Positions 37,805 through 50,604 of a stretch of 64,000 nucleotides of DNA are shown here, in pieces. The translations under genes were made by a program, and so were the position numbers. Under the pieces are notes generated by a model. That model was given only the letters and a program-made list of their open reading frames with translations. It had not been told where the DNA came from and made no database searches. Positions within the stretch are counted from its first letter, which is position 1. Each line of letters opens with the position of its first letter. The stretch comes from Sipunculus nudus (lineage: Eukaryota; Annelida; Sipuncula; Golfingiida; Sipunculidae), in the NCBI GenBank assembly GCA_026874595.1, contig CM049307.1, forward strand, positions 34,514,862-34,578,861, written 5' to 3'.

Positions 37805-40800
37805 AAAAATTGAAAAAATACAGGTGGCGCCACCAGAATGCAGAAACTGATGAAACATTTCATGATCAATATCCATGCAAAAAATCATGGTGATCAATAT
37901 AATAATTGTTCAGATACTTGAGCTTTTGTATCAAATTTTCCATTATTCTGGGGGGGTACTTCGGAGCCCCATAGCTCAGAGGTTATGGGTAACAGAGACC
38001 TAATTTCAAGTTTTTAAGGAGACTTTTCATGGGCCTCTCAGCATGTCAAGAGAGAAGATTCTAGGTCCAGTTGTTACGATTTGTGCCATGTTAACAGATG
38101 ACCGCATCTTATGAGGTCTCAAAAATAGAGGAAAAAATTCGTAAAAATAAAAAAAATACAGGTGGCGCCACAATACTGCAGAAACTGATGACACATTCCA
38201 TGATCAATATCCATGCAAAGAATCATGGTGATCACTGCAATAGTTGTTTAGATACTTGAGCTTTTGTATCAAATTGTCCATTATTCTGAGGGATACTTCA
38301 GATGACTTACAGTCAGCTGAGCTAAAAACACTTAATGGTCAATATCCATGCAAAGAATCATGATGATCTCCGTATTAGTTGTTCAGATACTTCAGCTTTT
38401 GTATCAAATTGTCCATTATTCTGAGGGATACTTCAGAGCCCTATAGCTTGAAGGATATGGGTAACAGAGACCTAATTTCAAGTTTCCACAGGCACTCTTC
38501 ATGGGCCTCCTTGCATGACAAGAATGAAATTTCTAGGTCCAGTTGTTGCAATTTGTACCCTGTTGATAGATAACCACATCTTCAAAGGTCTCGAAAAAAG
38601 AGAAAAAAAATTCGTAAAAATTTGAAAAAAATAGAGGTGACCATCAGTGTTGTAGTTATTGAGATACTGCACTTTTTGTATCAAATTTTCCATTATTCTG
38701 GGGGGTATTTTGGAGCCATACAGCCTAAAGAATATGGATAACAGAGACCTAATTTCAGGTTTCCATGGAGAATTTTCATGGGTCTCCCTGTGTGTCAAGA
38801 ATGAAGATTCTAGGTCCAGTTTTTATGATTTGTGCCCTGTTAACAGATGTTCATATCTTTAAAGGTCTCAAAAATAGATAAAACATTCGTAAAAAAAACC
38901 CCGAACAAATACAGGTTTTGCCACCAGTCTGCAGGAACTGATGGAACACCTTTTGATCAATAGTTATGCCACAAATCATGACCATCAGTGATGTAGTTAT
39001 TGAGATATTGAAGTTTTTGTATGAAATTTTTCACTACTCTGGGGGGTACTTTGGGGCCCCATAGCTCAAAGGATATGGGTAACAGAAACCTAATTTCTGG
39101 TTTCCATGGAGACTTTTCATAGGTCTCTCAGTGTATTGAGAATGAAGATTCTAGGTCCAGTCGTTACGATTTGTGCCATGCTAACAGATGACAGCATCCT
39201 TAAAGGTCTCAAAAATAGAGGAAGAGATCGTAAAAAAATCAAACAATATAGGTGGCGCCACCAGTCTGCAGGAACTGATGGAACATCTCATAATCAATAT
39301 ATATGCCAAAAATCATGACCATCAGTGATGTAGTTATTGAGATATTGAAGTTTTTGTATGAAATTTTCTACTACTCTGGGGGGGTACTTTGGGGCCCCAT
39401 AGCTCGAAGGATATGGGTAACAGAGACCTAATTTCTGGTTTCCATGGAGACTTTTCATAGGTCTTCTAGTGTGTTGAGAATGAAGATTCTAGGTCCAGTT
39501 GTTACTATTTGTGCCATGCTAACAGATGACAGCATCCTTAAAGGTCTCAAAAATAGAGGAAAAAATCGTAAAAAATGGAACGATACAGGTGGCGCCACCA
39601 GTCTGCAGGAACAGATGACACATCTCATGTTCAATAGTTATGCCACAAATCATGACCATCATTCAAGTAGTTAATGAGATATTGAAGTTTTTGTATGAAA
39701 TTTTTTACTTTTCTTGAGGGTACTTTGGGGCTCCATATCTCGAAGAATATGGGTAACAGAGACCTAATTTCTGGTTTCCATGGAGACTTTTCATAGGTCT
39801 CTCAGTGTGTCAAGAATGAAGATTCTAGGTCCAGTCTTTAAGATTTGTGCCTTGTTAACAGATGTTTACATTTTGAAAGGTCTCAAAAATAGAGAAAAAA
39901 ATTCGTAAAAAATTGAACGATACAGGTGGCGCCACCAGTCTGCAGGAATGGATGGAACATCTCATAATCAATATGTATGCCAAAAATCATGACCATCAGT
40001 GATGTAGTTATTGAGATATTGAAGTTTTTGTATGAAATTTTTGACTACTCTGGGGGGGGGGGGGTACTTTGGGGCCCCATAGCTCGAAAGGATATGGTTA
40101 ACAGAGACCTAATTTCTGGTTTCCAAGGATATTTTTCATGGACCTCTCGGTGTGTCAAGAATGAAGATTCTAGGTCAAGTTGTTACGATTTGTGCCATGC
40201 TAACAGATGACAGCATCCTTAAAGGTCTCAGATATAGAGGAAAAAATCGTAAAAAATCGAACCATAAAGGTGGCACCACCAGTCTGCAGGAAGTGATGAC
40301 ACATCTCATGATCAATAGTTATGCCACAAATCATGACCATCAGTCAAGTAGTTAATGAGATATTGAAGTTTTTGTATGAAATTTTTTACTTTTCTTGAGG
40401 GTACTTTGGGGCTCCATATCTCGAAGAATATGGGTAACAGAGACCTAATTTCTGGTTTCCATGGAGACTTTTCATAGGTCTCTCAGTGTGTCAAGAATGA
40501 AGATTCTAGGTCCAGTCTTTAAGATTTGTGCCTTGTTAACAGATGTTTACATTTTGAAAGGTCTCAAAAATAGAGAAAAAAATTCGTAAAAAATTGAACG
40601 ATACAGGTGTCGCCACCAGTCTGCAGGTATGGATGGAACATCTCATAATCAATATGTATACCAAAAATCATGACCATCAGTGATGTAGTTATTGAGATAT
40701 TGAAGTTTTTGTATGAAATTTTTGACTACTCCGGGGGGGGGGGGGGGGGGGTACTTTGGGGCCCCATAGCTCGAAAGGATATGGTTAACAGAGACCTAAT

Positions 40801-41982
40801 TTCTGGTTTCCAAGGATATTTTTCATGGACCTCTCTGTGTGTCAAGAATGAAGATTCTAGGTCAAGTTGTTACGATTTGTGCCATGCTAACAGATGACAG
40901 CATCCTTAAAGGTCTCAGATATAGAGGAAAAAATCGTAAAAAATCGAACCATAAAGGTGGCACCACCAGTCTGCAGGAAGTGATTACACATTTCATGATC
41001 AATAGTTATGCCACAAATCATGACCATCAGTCAAGTAGTTAATGAGATATTGAAGTTTTTGTATGAAATTTTTTACTTTTCTTGAGGGTACTTTGGGGCT
41101 CCATATCTCGAAGAATATGGGTAACAGAGACCTAATTTCTGGTTTCCATGGAGACTTTTCATAGGTCTCTCAGTGTGTCAAGAATGAAGATTCTAGGTCC
41201 AGTCTTTAAGATTTGTGCCTTGTTAACAGATGTTTACATTTTGAAAGGTCTCAAAAATAGAGAAAAAAATTCGTAAAAAATTGAACGATACAGGTGGCGC
41301 CACCAGTCTGCAGGAAGTGATGGAACATTTCATGATCAATATGTATGACAAAAATCATGACCATCAGTCCAGTATTTAATGAGATATTGAAGTTTTTGTT
41401 ATTAATTTTTCACTTTTCTGGGGGGTAGTTTGGGGCCCCATAGCTGGAAGGATATGGGTAACAGAGACCTAATTTCTGGTTTCCATGGAGACTTTTCATA
41501 GGTCTCTCAGTGTGTCGAGAATGAAGATTCTAAGTCCAGTCATTACGATTTGTGCCTTGTTAACAGATGTTCACATTTTTAAAGGTCTCAAAAATAGAGA
41601 AAAAAATTCGTAAAAAATCGAAAAATACAGGTGGCGCCACCAGTCTTCAGGAACTGATGGAACCTCTCATGATCAATATGTATGCCAAAAATCATGACCA
41701 TCAGTCGAGTAGTTAATGAGATATTGAAGTTTTTGTATGAAATTTTGGACTTTTCTGGGGGGTACTTTGGGGCCCCATAGCTTGAAGGATTTGGGTAACA
41801 GAGACCTAATTTCTGGTTTCCAAGGAGATTTTTCATGGACCTCCCAGGATGTCAAGTAAGAAGATTCCAGTTCTAGCGGTTACGATTTGTGCCCTGTTAA
41901 CGGACAGACGGCCGGACGGCCCGACGGACGACGGACAAAAGGTGATCCCTATAGCTCAGATGACTTTCAGTCAGCTGAGCTA
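37805..41982 (-). repeat. 338-bp tandem array ending in a family 1 hairpin
   Basis: Units of about 338 bp. The box GATATGGGTAACAGAGACC, or close variants, lies at 39071, 39410, 39747, 40090, 40427, 40778, 41113, 41450 and 41788. Many units contain the palindrome GGTGGCGCCACC, a GTCTGCAGGAACTGATGG box and ATCATGACCATCAGT. Alternate units match best in 39.7-41.3 kb, giving a dimer of about 687 bp. The right end is a GGAC microsatellite (41903-41937) and the terminal hairpin at 41952-41982; a further hairpin lies at 38298-38323. Recurring frames in the array are shadows of the DNA repeat. Confidence 0.85.
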
Positions 41983-42439
41983 AAAACCCAACATATATTG
42001 CAGAATTTAATTTTTTGTCACTTTCTCAAGTGGCAGTAATAAGATCTGGTATATTCTTAGGTAGTACTGGGAATACTGCTGATGATTCTGTTTATAAAAA
42101 ATTAAAGAAACAGAGCTTACTGGAATCCATTCCTTTATCTGACATGTATTAAATAAAGATTTTTAGACATGAACCTTTAATAAAAATATCTAAAAAGGAC
42201 AGATCCAAGAAAGTAAAGGTCCATTCATCCACATGTTGAAATGAACTCAGATCATAATTAAGACATTTTAAATAACAACATTTGGCAGCAAATTTGAGAA
42301 CAAGATTTTTTTAAATAACACAAGGCCTACAGGCCTAATGTGAAACTATACAATGGGATATACATCAGGTATAATGCTTCCATGCTGGAACGTTACTTTT
42401 CAAGTGTGACAATGCAAGTACCCGGTACTAAACATTTTG

Positions 42440-42850
42440 AACCCCAGTCCAAGCGCCAATAAAAAAAATGTCACTGCTGAAATACTGCCATGGGTGCACA
42501 CAACAAAAATCACTGTAGGTGGCACCTCCAGACTTGTGTATGAGAAAGCCATGTATGGACATGCCAAGTTTCAAGTAGATACTTCAAACCACTCTTGGGC
42601 TATGTGCATAGATGCATAAAACAATTGTTGGTGGCACCACCAGTCTTGTATATGACAAAGCTGTATCCAAGATGTATACATATGCACAATTTCAGGTTGA
42701 TATATCAAATCCCTCCTGAGAAATAAGCAGGGACATATACTTTGCAAAAATCATTGTAGGTGACGGCACCAGTCTTGTGTAAGAGAAAGCCAACAAAGAT
42801 GCAGAGACAAGTCAAAATGTCAGGCCAATACATCAAAATTCTCTTGAGTC
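42440..42850 (+). repeat. Short tandem core, about 120 bp units
   Basis: Three degenerate units, each with a GGTGGCACC-like box followed by AGTCTTGTGTA or similar (42511, 42630, 42758). They are related in style to 17.5-18.0 kb and 46.5-46.8 kb. Confidence 0.6.
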
Positions 42851-43875
42851 CGGTGCACTAGGCTGACCAAGCTCAGGTGAGGAAGGTAGTTGCCCTGAGT
42901 GAACCGGACAAATTGCCAACGGCAGTTACTGCACTGAGTGAACTCTTAACCTAAACCTGGCTGCACCAAGTGAACTCTTGACCTGTTGGCTACTCTGACA
43001 CAGTTAGCAGTCTGCTAAAGCTATAAATAGATCCAGGCTTGATGTTTGACGTGTTGCCAAATATGAAATAGTTGGCGATCTGCCAAGTTATTTATAGATA
43101 TAGGCACAATCTTGGCCTGTTGCTAAATCTGTTTACACATACTGAAAGACTTTGGCTAATTTTTTTTTTCAAGCTTACATATTCACAAGATTTTTTTTTA
43201 TCAAAATGTTTATCTTTGTTTACCAAAGTATCTCGCTGTCCTTACATTGTTAAAGGTCCAATAATTCTGCCAAAATACATTAAAGTAAACTTGAACAAAG
43301 ACCACCTAAGAATAATTTTTGTGCAATGTTACAGATGTTGAAACAACAGCTTTGCAGAAGAAGACTAATGCAGCCCTTAGTTTGAAAACGGTACTATTGG
43401 CCACAAGACCAACTTCACCTTTCTATGACTCTACCCAAAATCAATGAACCCAATCTGTTCTTATACAATTGAAAGAACCCTACACTAGGATAATTCTTGT
43501 GAAAAATTAAACCATTCAGCTTGTCAGTTTCATCAAAATACATTTTTTAAGCTGAAAGAGGCTAAACTTCTGAAGTTTTTGGCTGTAAAAAAAAACAGGT
43601 CCACATAGATTGTACCACAAAAACTGCAAATTCAAATATAAGTCATGGGACCAACATTTGCACAAAACTTGGTGATGCTAGCTCCTGTTGTTTCTGAGGT
43701 TGCAATGTTAGTATGCCATCTTGCCCAAATGACTCAGTTCAAATTTCTGTAACTAAGCCAAAATTCATCAAACCAAAATCATTTGAATAAATGATAATAA
43801 CTTTAATAAATGTTAAGTATGCAAACTCATTACCCATGGATTATTTTAAACTTAAGTTTTAATTTCATAATGCAA
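42851..43875. other. Intronic DNA without recognised features
   Basis: AT-rich. Contains AATCTTGGCCTGTTGCTAAA near 43107, which resembles a stretch near 62813 and so is probably an old repeat. No coding or RNA gene signal. Confidence 0.45.
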
Positions 43876-44200
43876 CTAGATATTTTTGGGCACTGCAGGT
43901 GCCATAGTATCGCCAGACAATTAATCCCCCCCCCCCCCCTTTAACTTGTGGAACATCTATCAACTTGAGAAACAATATTTTTTCACCAAATATGGGGGCC
44001 AATAAAGAGAATCACTCTTATGAAAAGGGGATTAATTTATACTATAAAAATGGTAAGGTAGGTGGCTCCACCTCGCTGGTCTTTGAGAAAATTTTCCACG
44101 ATTAATAGACATGCCAAATTTAAGCCAATACCTTGAACCACTCTGGAGATATAAGCTATTTTCACTGAAAGCACATCTACAGATGGACATCATGGCAAAA

Positions 44201-46514
44201 CTAGACATTTCTTGGCACCGCAGGTGCCAGAGTATCCCCAGACATAGTAGCCCCCCCCCCCCTTAAGAACAGACCCCCTTTTTAGCAGCATATACTGACA
44301 CTTGGCATATTTATTGTTTCTTCCATCTAACAATCCACAATCTTGTTGAAGATGTTGGTCCTGTGACCTTGATCTTTTTAAAGATGTGTCCTGTGACCTT
44401 GACCTTTGACCTCATGACCCCAAAATCAATTTGGGTCTTGCTTTTCCAATGGGACATATGCAAGTCAAGTTTGAAATCTATACATCAATAAAGCAGGAAT
44501 TATCATCCAGAAACTAATTTTTTTTTACAGGTGGCTCCTGTGACCTTCACCTTTGACCTTGTGACCTCAAATTGATAGTGTTCTTCCTTTCTTGGCAGGA
44601 GAACTTTATGTGCAAGATGAAAGATCTGAGATGAAATGTTTGGCTGAAAATGCATCCACATCTTTTTAAAGATGTGTCCTGTGACCTTGACCTTTGACCT
44701 CATGACCCCAAAATCCATTTTGGTTTTGCTTTTCCAATAGGACATATACAAGTCAAGTTTGAAAACCATACATCAATAAAAGCAGGAATTATCATCCAGA
44801 AACTAATTTTTGGACAGAGGGCTCCTGTGACCTTCACCTTTGACCTTGTGACCTCAAAATTGATAGGGGTTTTCCACTCTTGGCAGGTGAACTATATGTG
44901 CAATATGAAAGATCTGAGATGAATTGTTTGGCTGAAAATGCATCCACAATCTTTATAAAGAGGTTTCCTGTGACCTTGACCTTTGACCTCATGACGCTAA
45001 AATCAATTCGGGTCTTGCTTTTCCAATGGGTCAAATACAAGTCAAGTTTGAAATCCATACATCAATAAAAGAAGGAATTATCATCCAGAAACTAATTTTT
45101 GGACAGATGGCTCCTGTAACCTTCACCTTTGACCCCAAAATTTATATGGATTATCCACTACTGGCAAGTGAGCTATATATTCAAGATGGAAGACCTGGGA
45201 TGAAAGTTTGGCTGACAATGCATCCACATCTTTTTAAAGATGTGTCCTGTGACCTTGACCTTTGACCTCATGACCCCAAATTCAATTCCGGTCTTGCTTT
45301 TCCAATGGGTCAAATACAAGTCAAGTTTGAAATCCATACATCAATAAAAGAAGGAATTATCATCCAGGAACTAATTTTTGGACAGATGGCTCCTGTGACC
45401 TTCACCTTTGACCTTGTGACCTCAAAATTGATAGGGGTCTTCCTCTATTGGCAGATGACTTATATTTGCAGGATGAAAGGTCTGAGATGAAATGTTTGGC
45501 TGAAAATGCATCCACAAATCTTTTTAAAGATGTGTCCTGTGACCTTTACCTTTGACCTCATGATCCCAAACTCAATCTGGGTCTTGCTTTTTCAATGGGA
45601 CATATATAAGTCAAGTTTGAAATCATTACATCAATAAAAGCAGGAATTATCATCCAGAAACTAATTTTTGGACAGATAGCTCCTGTGGCCTTGACCTTTG
45701 ACCTTGTGACCCCAAAATTTGTATGGATCATCCACTATTGGCAAGTGAGCTATATATTCAAGATGGAAGACCTGGGATGAAAGTTTGGCTTAAAATGCAT
45801 CCACAGTATCTTTTAAAATGCCAGTCCAGTGACCTTGACCTTTGACCTCATGACCCTAGAACCTATAGGGTTCTTACTTTAGTGGTGGGCCATACATAAG
45901 TCATGTTTGAAATCCATATGGCTATCAACACTGGAGATATCATAAGAGGTGTGTGATTTTCACCATATATGGCAATATTCAAGGTCAAGGCCACTATCAT
46001 AGGAAAGGTCATGACCCCAATTAAAATAAACATCATCCCATAACCCATACCTATGTATATGCATAATATAAAAGAAATCTGTCCATTAGTTTTTGACTTA
46101 TAAAGCTCACAGTACTGTAAGGTGGCAATTTTGGGGGTATTAAACAGCACGAAAACAAGTAAAGAATAATAGGTGGCACCACCAGTTTCTGGAACATGAC
46201 AACCCGATCCATGATCTTCCATCAACTTGATTTTGGGATAAATCAATGCAAGATTTCTTGAGATATTAAAGAATTTGTGTGATTTTCCCCAAAATTGGAC
46301 CTATTCAATGTCAAGGACACTCTCCTAGTAAAGGTCATGACCTCATTTTAAATAGGCGTCATCCTCTTACCCATATCTATACATATACCAATACATATAC
46401 CAAGTTTGGTAAAGTTCTGTGAAATATCGTGCCAACAAGATTTATATGCGGCGGCGGCAGCGGCGGTGGGACCGGTATGAAAACATAGTATCCCCCGACT
46501 TTGTCTGGGGATAC
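44201..46514 (-). mobile_element. Helentron-like family 2 element, inner (nested)
   Basis: The left end is CTAGACATTTCTT with a perfect GGCACC-GCA-GGTGCC hairpin (44214-44228) and AGTATCCCCAGAC; the right end is hairpin 46488-46514 with arms GTATCCCC/GGGGATAC. On the minus strand it therefore ends hairpin, about 9 nt, CTAG, then T-run flank. The flanks GGCAAA and GATTG join to recreate the unit seen at 46785-46800. The core comprises about six 290-bp units (44340-45870) and then a different tail to 46430 with a short GGC-repeat tract. Confidence 0.75.
44340..45870 (+). repeat. 290-bp tandem units carrying nuclear-receptor-like half-sites
   Basis: About six units. Five contain the exact string TGACCTTGACCTTTGACCT (44394-44412, 44682-44700, 44971-44989, 45250-45268, 45830-45848). 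Its complement holds three AGGTCA half-sites in tandem, spaced 0 and 1. A further exact DR1 lies at 45692-45704. Whether any receptor binds here is unknown. Confidence 0.8.
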
Positions 46515-48209
46515 AATGATTGTAGATGGCACCACCCGTCTTAAGTAAACGATGGAGGAGTGCAAGATCTATGGATAGGCTCAATTTCAGGCCAAAAAGG
46601 CAAATCACTCCTAAGGAAAGGGCATTCATTTATTCTACATAAATGGGAAGGTAGGTGGCACCACCTGTCTGGTTTACACAAAAACTTTCCAAGATGGACG
46701 AACATGTCAAATTTTAGACCAATACCTTGAACCACTCCAGAGATATGAGCAATTTTCACCAAAAGCACATGTACAGATGGACGCCACGGCAAACGATTGC
46801 AGATGGCGCCGCCAGTCTTGAAAACAAGATGGAGGTATCAAAGATCAATGTTCATGCACAGTTTCAGCCCAATCTGTCCATAAGTTTTAGACTTTTAATA
46901 CTAACAGTACTGTCAACTGGAATGATGGAGTATTAAAAGGCACAAAAACAAGAGAAAGATAGAAGATGGCGCAACCTGTCTTCCACAAAAAAACAAAGCT
47001 ATCCAAGATCTTTGGTTAATTTGATTTTTGGTCCAATCCATGCATCCCTCATTGAGATATCAATGATTTTGTGTGATTTTCACCATATATGGCAATATTC
47101 AAGGTCAAGGCCACTCTCATAGGAAAGGTGAAGTCCCCAATTTAAAAATTCATCATCCAATAACCCATGTCTATATATATGCATAATATGAAAGAAATCT
47201 GTCCATTAGTTTTTGACTTATAATGCTCACAGTATTTTAAGTGGCCATGAAGGGGGTATTAAACGGCACAAAAACAAGAAAAGGATAACAGGTGGTGCCA
47301 CCAGTTTCAGGTACATGACAATACTATCCAAGAGCCTAGGTCTTTGATTTTTGGATCAATCCATGCAAGATTTCTTGAAATATTTAAGAATTTATGTGAT
47401 TTGCCTCAAAAATGGATCTATTCAAGGTCAAGGTCAATCTCCTGGTAAAGGTCATGACCCCATTTTAAAATGGTTTTGTCCATGCACATGTCAAGTTTGG
47501 TAAAGATCCGTGAAATATTTTTTGAGTTATCGCATCCAAACAAAATCTCTGCAGAACCATGCTTAAACCATAGTATCTCCAGACTTTATCTGGAGATAAA
47601 ATAAATACAGACTACAAATGAAGCCACTCTATGAACTATCCACATCAGATTGATATCAGATTTTATTATCGAGCCATGCAAAATATCCAGGGCCCAGAGT
47701 CCATGTGATCCAAATCATTCCTGGGTTCTTTTGCCGCCAGTGAATTCAACTCTTATCAGCCTAGCACATAACCTGTGCCCAGAGATGCGCACCAAGAATG
47801 AAAATCGACAAGCATCACAGGTTGTGTGACTTTTTTGTGTGTACAATTTGTAGGAAGGTGCCCAAATATGCAGTGTTGAAGTTTTTAACTTGAGCGCTGT
47901 GTGTAAATAGAGTGATTGTACAAAGCTGATAGTGTTGATAACATGTGTGACTGTTTAATAAAAATATTATGAACAGGCTTGCTTGGTATAATTCTTTTCT
48001 TTAGCCTTCCAACAGCAGTATAATCCTCTGGGCCACTTCCAATATACTGCCCGAAGGTTGATAGTGATTAAAAAGGCAATACTGCACAAGCAAGTAAACA
48101 TGCATAATAATTGAATATCATATATATTTAACAATTTATCAATTTCCCAAACAAATTCACACTAAATGAACAAGTTGTTAATAATTTAAGACAAAACAAT
48201 CTAACTCAC

Positions 48210-48770
48210 CTGATCCACACTGTACATATTTTGCAGCAACCATACTTGGCGCACTTTCTGGAAATTCCAGTTCTGTCGGTCTTTCCTCCAACATGTCAAA
48301 TATTGCAGGGCAAGTTCTGACTTAGATGGCCCCTCTTTCTTGGCTTCTTGCTGCTGCAGTTTCTCTTGCTGTTTCTTTAATTTTTTCATTTTCATTTTGT
48401 CTTTCTTTAACTTTTTCTTTTTTTCTTTATCTGGATCAGGGAAAGATGCACTCTGTTGGACTTCTGCTGATTCAGCACTTAACTCTGGTCTCTTCTCACT
48501 TTTATTTTCTGCTTTTTTCTTGCTTTTCTTTTTATCTAAACTTTTTTTATCAGGGGAACTATTTTGTTTTTCTTCACTTGTGTCTCCACCTTCAGCTTTA
48601 TTTTCTTTCATGTCCGTATCATTTGATGATACTGACATCTTTCTTTTCTTTGAGGATTTCTTTAATTTTCTCCTCCCTTCATCCATATCAGTATTTAATA
48701 TTTCCGTACTGTCCACTGCATCCTCCTGTTCACTGCTTTTCCTTTTTTGTTTCTTAAGTTTCTTTGTCAT
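48210..48770 (-). CDS. C7orf50: C7orf50 coding exon 1 (WKF domain protein, nucleolar-type)
   Basis: Orthologue of human C7orf50, a poorly characterised WKF-domain (formerly DUF2373) protein, reported as nuclear/nucleolar. The full model here is 266 aa (187 + 61 + 1 split codon + 17). Exon 1 encodes a highly basic, low-complexity N-terminus with Lys-rich runs (1-10, 35-44, 79-93, 116-140), then the start of the WKF domain: SELALQYLTCW (151-161), NWNFQKVRQVWLLQNMY (167-183). It ends in phase 0 at ...VDQ with donor GTGAGT. The ATG at 48770 has an in-frame TAA upstream at 48794-48792, supporting the start. Longer than the human protein (194 aa), through the Lys-rich region. Function is not established; a role in ribosome biogenesis is only suggested by the composition. 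Confidence 0.9.
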
Positions 48771-48794
48771 ATTTATCTCAACAATTATGCCTTA

Positions 48795-49196
48795 ATACTG
48801 CCCTTTATATATTCTGGTTTTCAAAATTGATTTTGGCCAGCTCTGTTTAGAATGAAGGCCTATGAATTTTCTTCAAAAAGTGTATTTCAACAAATGTTTC
48901 TTGTATCTAGTGTATAAGAGTAATCAAATAACCTGATGGCACAGACATAAATGGTCATTTCCTGATGATCTGTCAACCTGAAAATAAAAAGTAAATTCAG
49001 TGTTTAAAATGAGTGTATGTGTTTTGACCATTGCCTCTTCTCATACCCCAACATACAATAACATTTAGGTGCTGCTCATATTAGATATTTATACTGAAAT
49101 ATTTTTGTCAAGTCCTATCTTTTAGTTTATATAAAAGCAATATAACTGGTATTCTTTAAATTCTGGACACCAGCTGTTGAAAATGGGACCAATTGC
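48795..49196. other. C7orf50 upstream region
   Basis: Should hold the 5' UTR and promoter, but no TATA box, CpG-rich stretch or other element can be assigned with confidence. A minus-strand non-coding first exon further upstream is possible. Confidence 0.4.
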
Positions 49197-50604
49197 CAAT
49201 GGCCAATGGGCCATGATTCTCAGCTGAATTTGACATACAGGTGATGCATGTATTAATTATTAATGTTATGATCTGGTGAAAAAAAAATATTTGTTAAGGA
49301 TCCTTGAACAATGGATAAATGACTTCCAGAGTGCTCAAAATCAGGCATTTTGTCCATAGGCCTTAGAATATAGGATACAGCGACCCTATTTCGGGTTTCC
49401 AAGAAGATTTTACCAAGAACTCCCTAGATGCTAAGGTCTATGTCCAACTGCTACAATTTGTGTCCATATAACTAAATGCCAAATGCTCACAGAATATGGG
49501 TCACACTGACCTAATTTCCTGTTTCTAAGAAGATTTTACATGGCCCTGTAAGGGCCCTTCCTTGATCTTAATTAAATTAGAAGTTTCTAGGTCCAACTGT
49601 TACCATCTGTACCCATCTGACAAATAGGAAACTAAAAGATTTCATATGTTCTGTCACATTGCTCACAGAATATAGTCACAGTGACCCATATCCCATATTT
49701 GGTTTCCAAGTATACATTTTAATCATATTTCTGGATCCAACATTTAAGATTATGGCCATGTCTGGCTTTCTGAGTACTCAAAATTAGGTTACCCTCTTGG
49801 ACCTCACATAATATAGGGCATCATGGGGTTGAAGGAGATTTGCCCAAAACCTCCTTGAATTTAAAGTTAAAAGGTTCTGGGTCCAACTATTATGATTTTT
49901 GCCTATCCTACATTCATAGTACTAAAATCATGTTTTTTCCTATAGCTCACAGAATATATGTCACAGTGACCTAATTTCAAGATTCAATGGAGACTTGCTA
50001 AGGACCTCCCTGGAATTTATAATAAAAGGTTCTGGGTCCAACAGTTAAGTTTTGTGCCCTGTGTGACTTCTTAGGTGCTCAGTACCTCAGAGAATATAGG
50101 TCAGCATGACCTAATTTCAGGTTGCCAAGGCTTCCCTGGATGATATGTTAAAAGATTCAAGATGGATATAAGTTTTTGGTCCATAGCTCACAGGATATAG
50201 GTTACCATAACCTAATTTCCGGTAACCAAGACTTTTTGCCCAGAACCTCCCTGAATGTTGTGTTAGAAGATTCTAAGACAGCATATGGGTGTTCATTTGA
50301 CACCTTTTTCATACCGGTCACAGAATATCGGTCGTGACCTAATTTCATGATTCCAAGTACATTGGGCCCAGGATACAATCTGTGCTCCATTTGACCATCT
50401 AGGTGTTCAAAATCATTTATTTTGCTCAAAGGTCACAGAGTGAATATAGGTCACCATGACCTAATGTCCTGCCAAGGACCTCCCTGGATGTCCAGGTAGA
50501 AGTTTCCAAGTCTTACTGTTATGATTTGTGCCCTGTTTATGGCCAGCCAGATGCCAGACAAAGGGTGACCACTATAGCTCAGATGACTTACAGTCAGCTG
50601 AGCT
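49197..50604 (-). mobile_element. Helentron-like family 1 element, degenerate
   Basis: The left end has CAATGGCCAATGGGCCATG followed by TCTCAGCTGA, a diverged 3' terminal signature. The right end is hairpin 50576-50604. The core has about nine degenerate units of 100-175 bp, each with a CACAGTGACCTAATTTC-type box (for example 49500, 49960, 50103). The GTCC microsatellite is almost absent. No protein is encoded. Confidence 0.65.

Larger units (their letters stand above)
43876..47598 (-). mobile_element. Helentron-like family 2 element, outer, split by a nested insertion
   Basis: The left end is CTAGATATTTTTGGG, a GGCACT-GCA-GGTGCC hairpin (889-903 after 43000) and AGTATCGCCAGAC. The right end is a perfect 10-bp stem TATCTCCAGA/TCTGGAGATA (47574-47598) with apex CTTTA. 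The interior before 44200 and after 46515 is continuous in type (ACCTTGAACCACTC boxes at about 44145 and 46725). It is interrupted by the inner element. No protein is seen. Confidence 0.7.
36763..48209 (-). other. C7orf50 intron 1, repeat-filled
   Basis: An 11447-bp intron with donor GTGAGT (48209-48204) and acceptor CAG at 36765-36763. Most of it is tandem-core mobile elements, listed separately. Non-element parts are 41990-42440, 43000-43875 and 47600-48200, where no coding signal is seen. Confidence 0.85.

Noticed and set aside
39106-41042. Repeated frames of about 67-77 codons (MKILGPVVTICAM-type) in the 338-bp array, also at 60478
   Set aside because: They follow the repeat unit, carry frame differences between units and lack start context.
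48326-48795. Phe/Ser-rich plus-strand frames of up to 151 codons
   Set aside because: They are antisense shadows of the Lys-rich C7orf50 exon 1.
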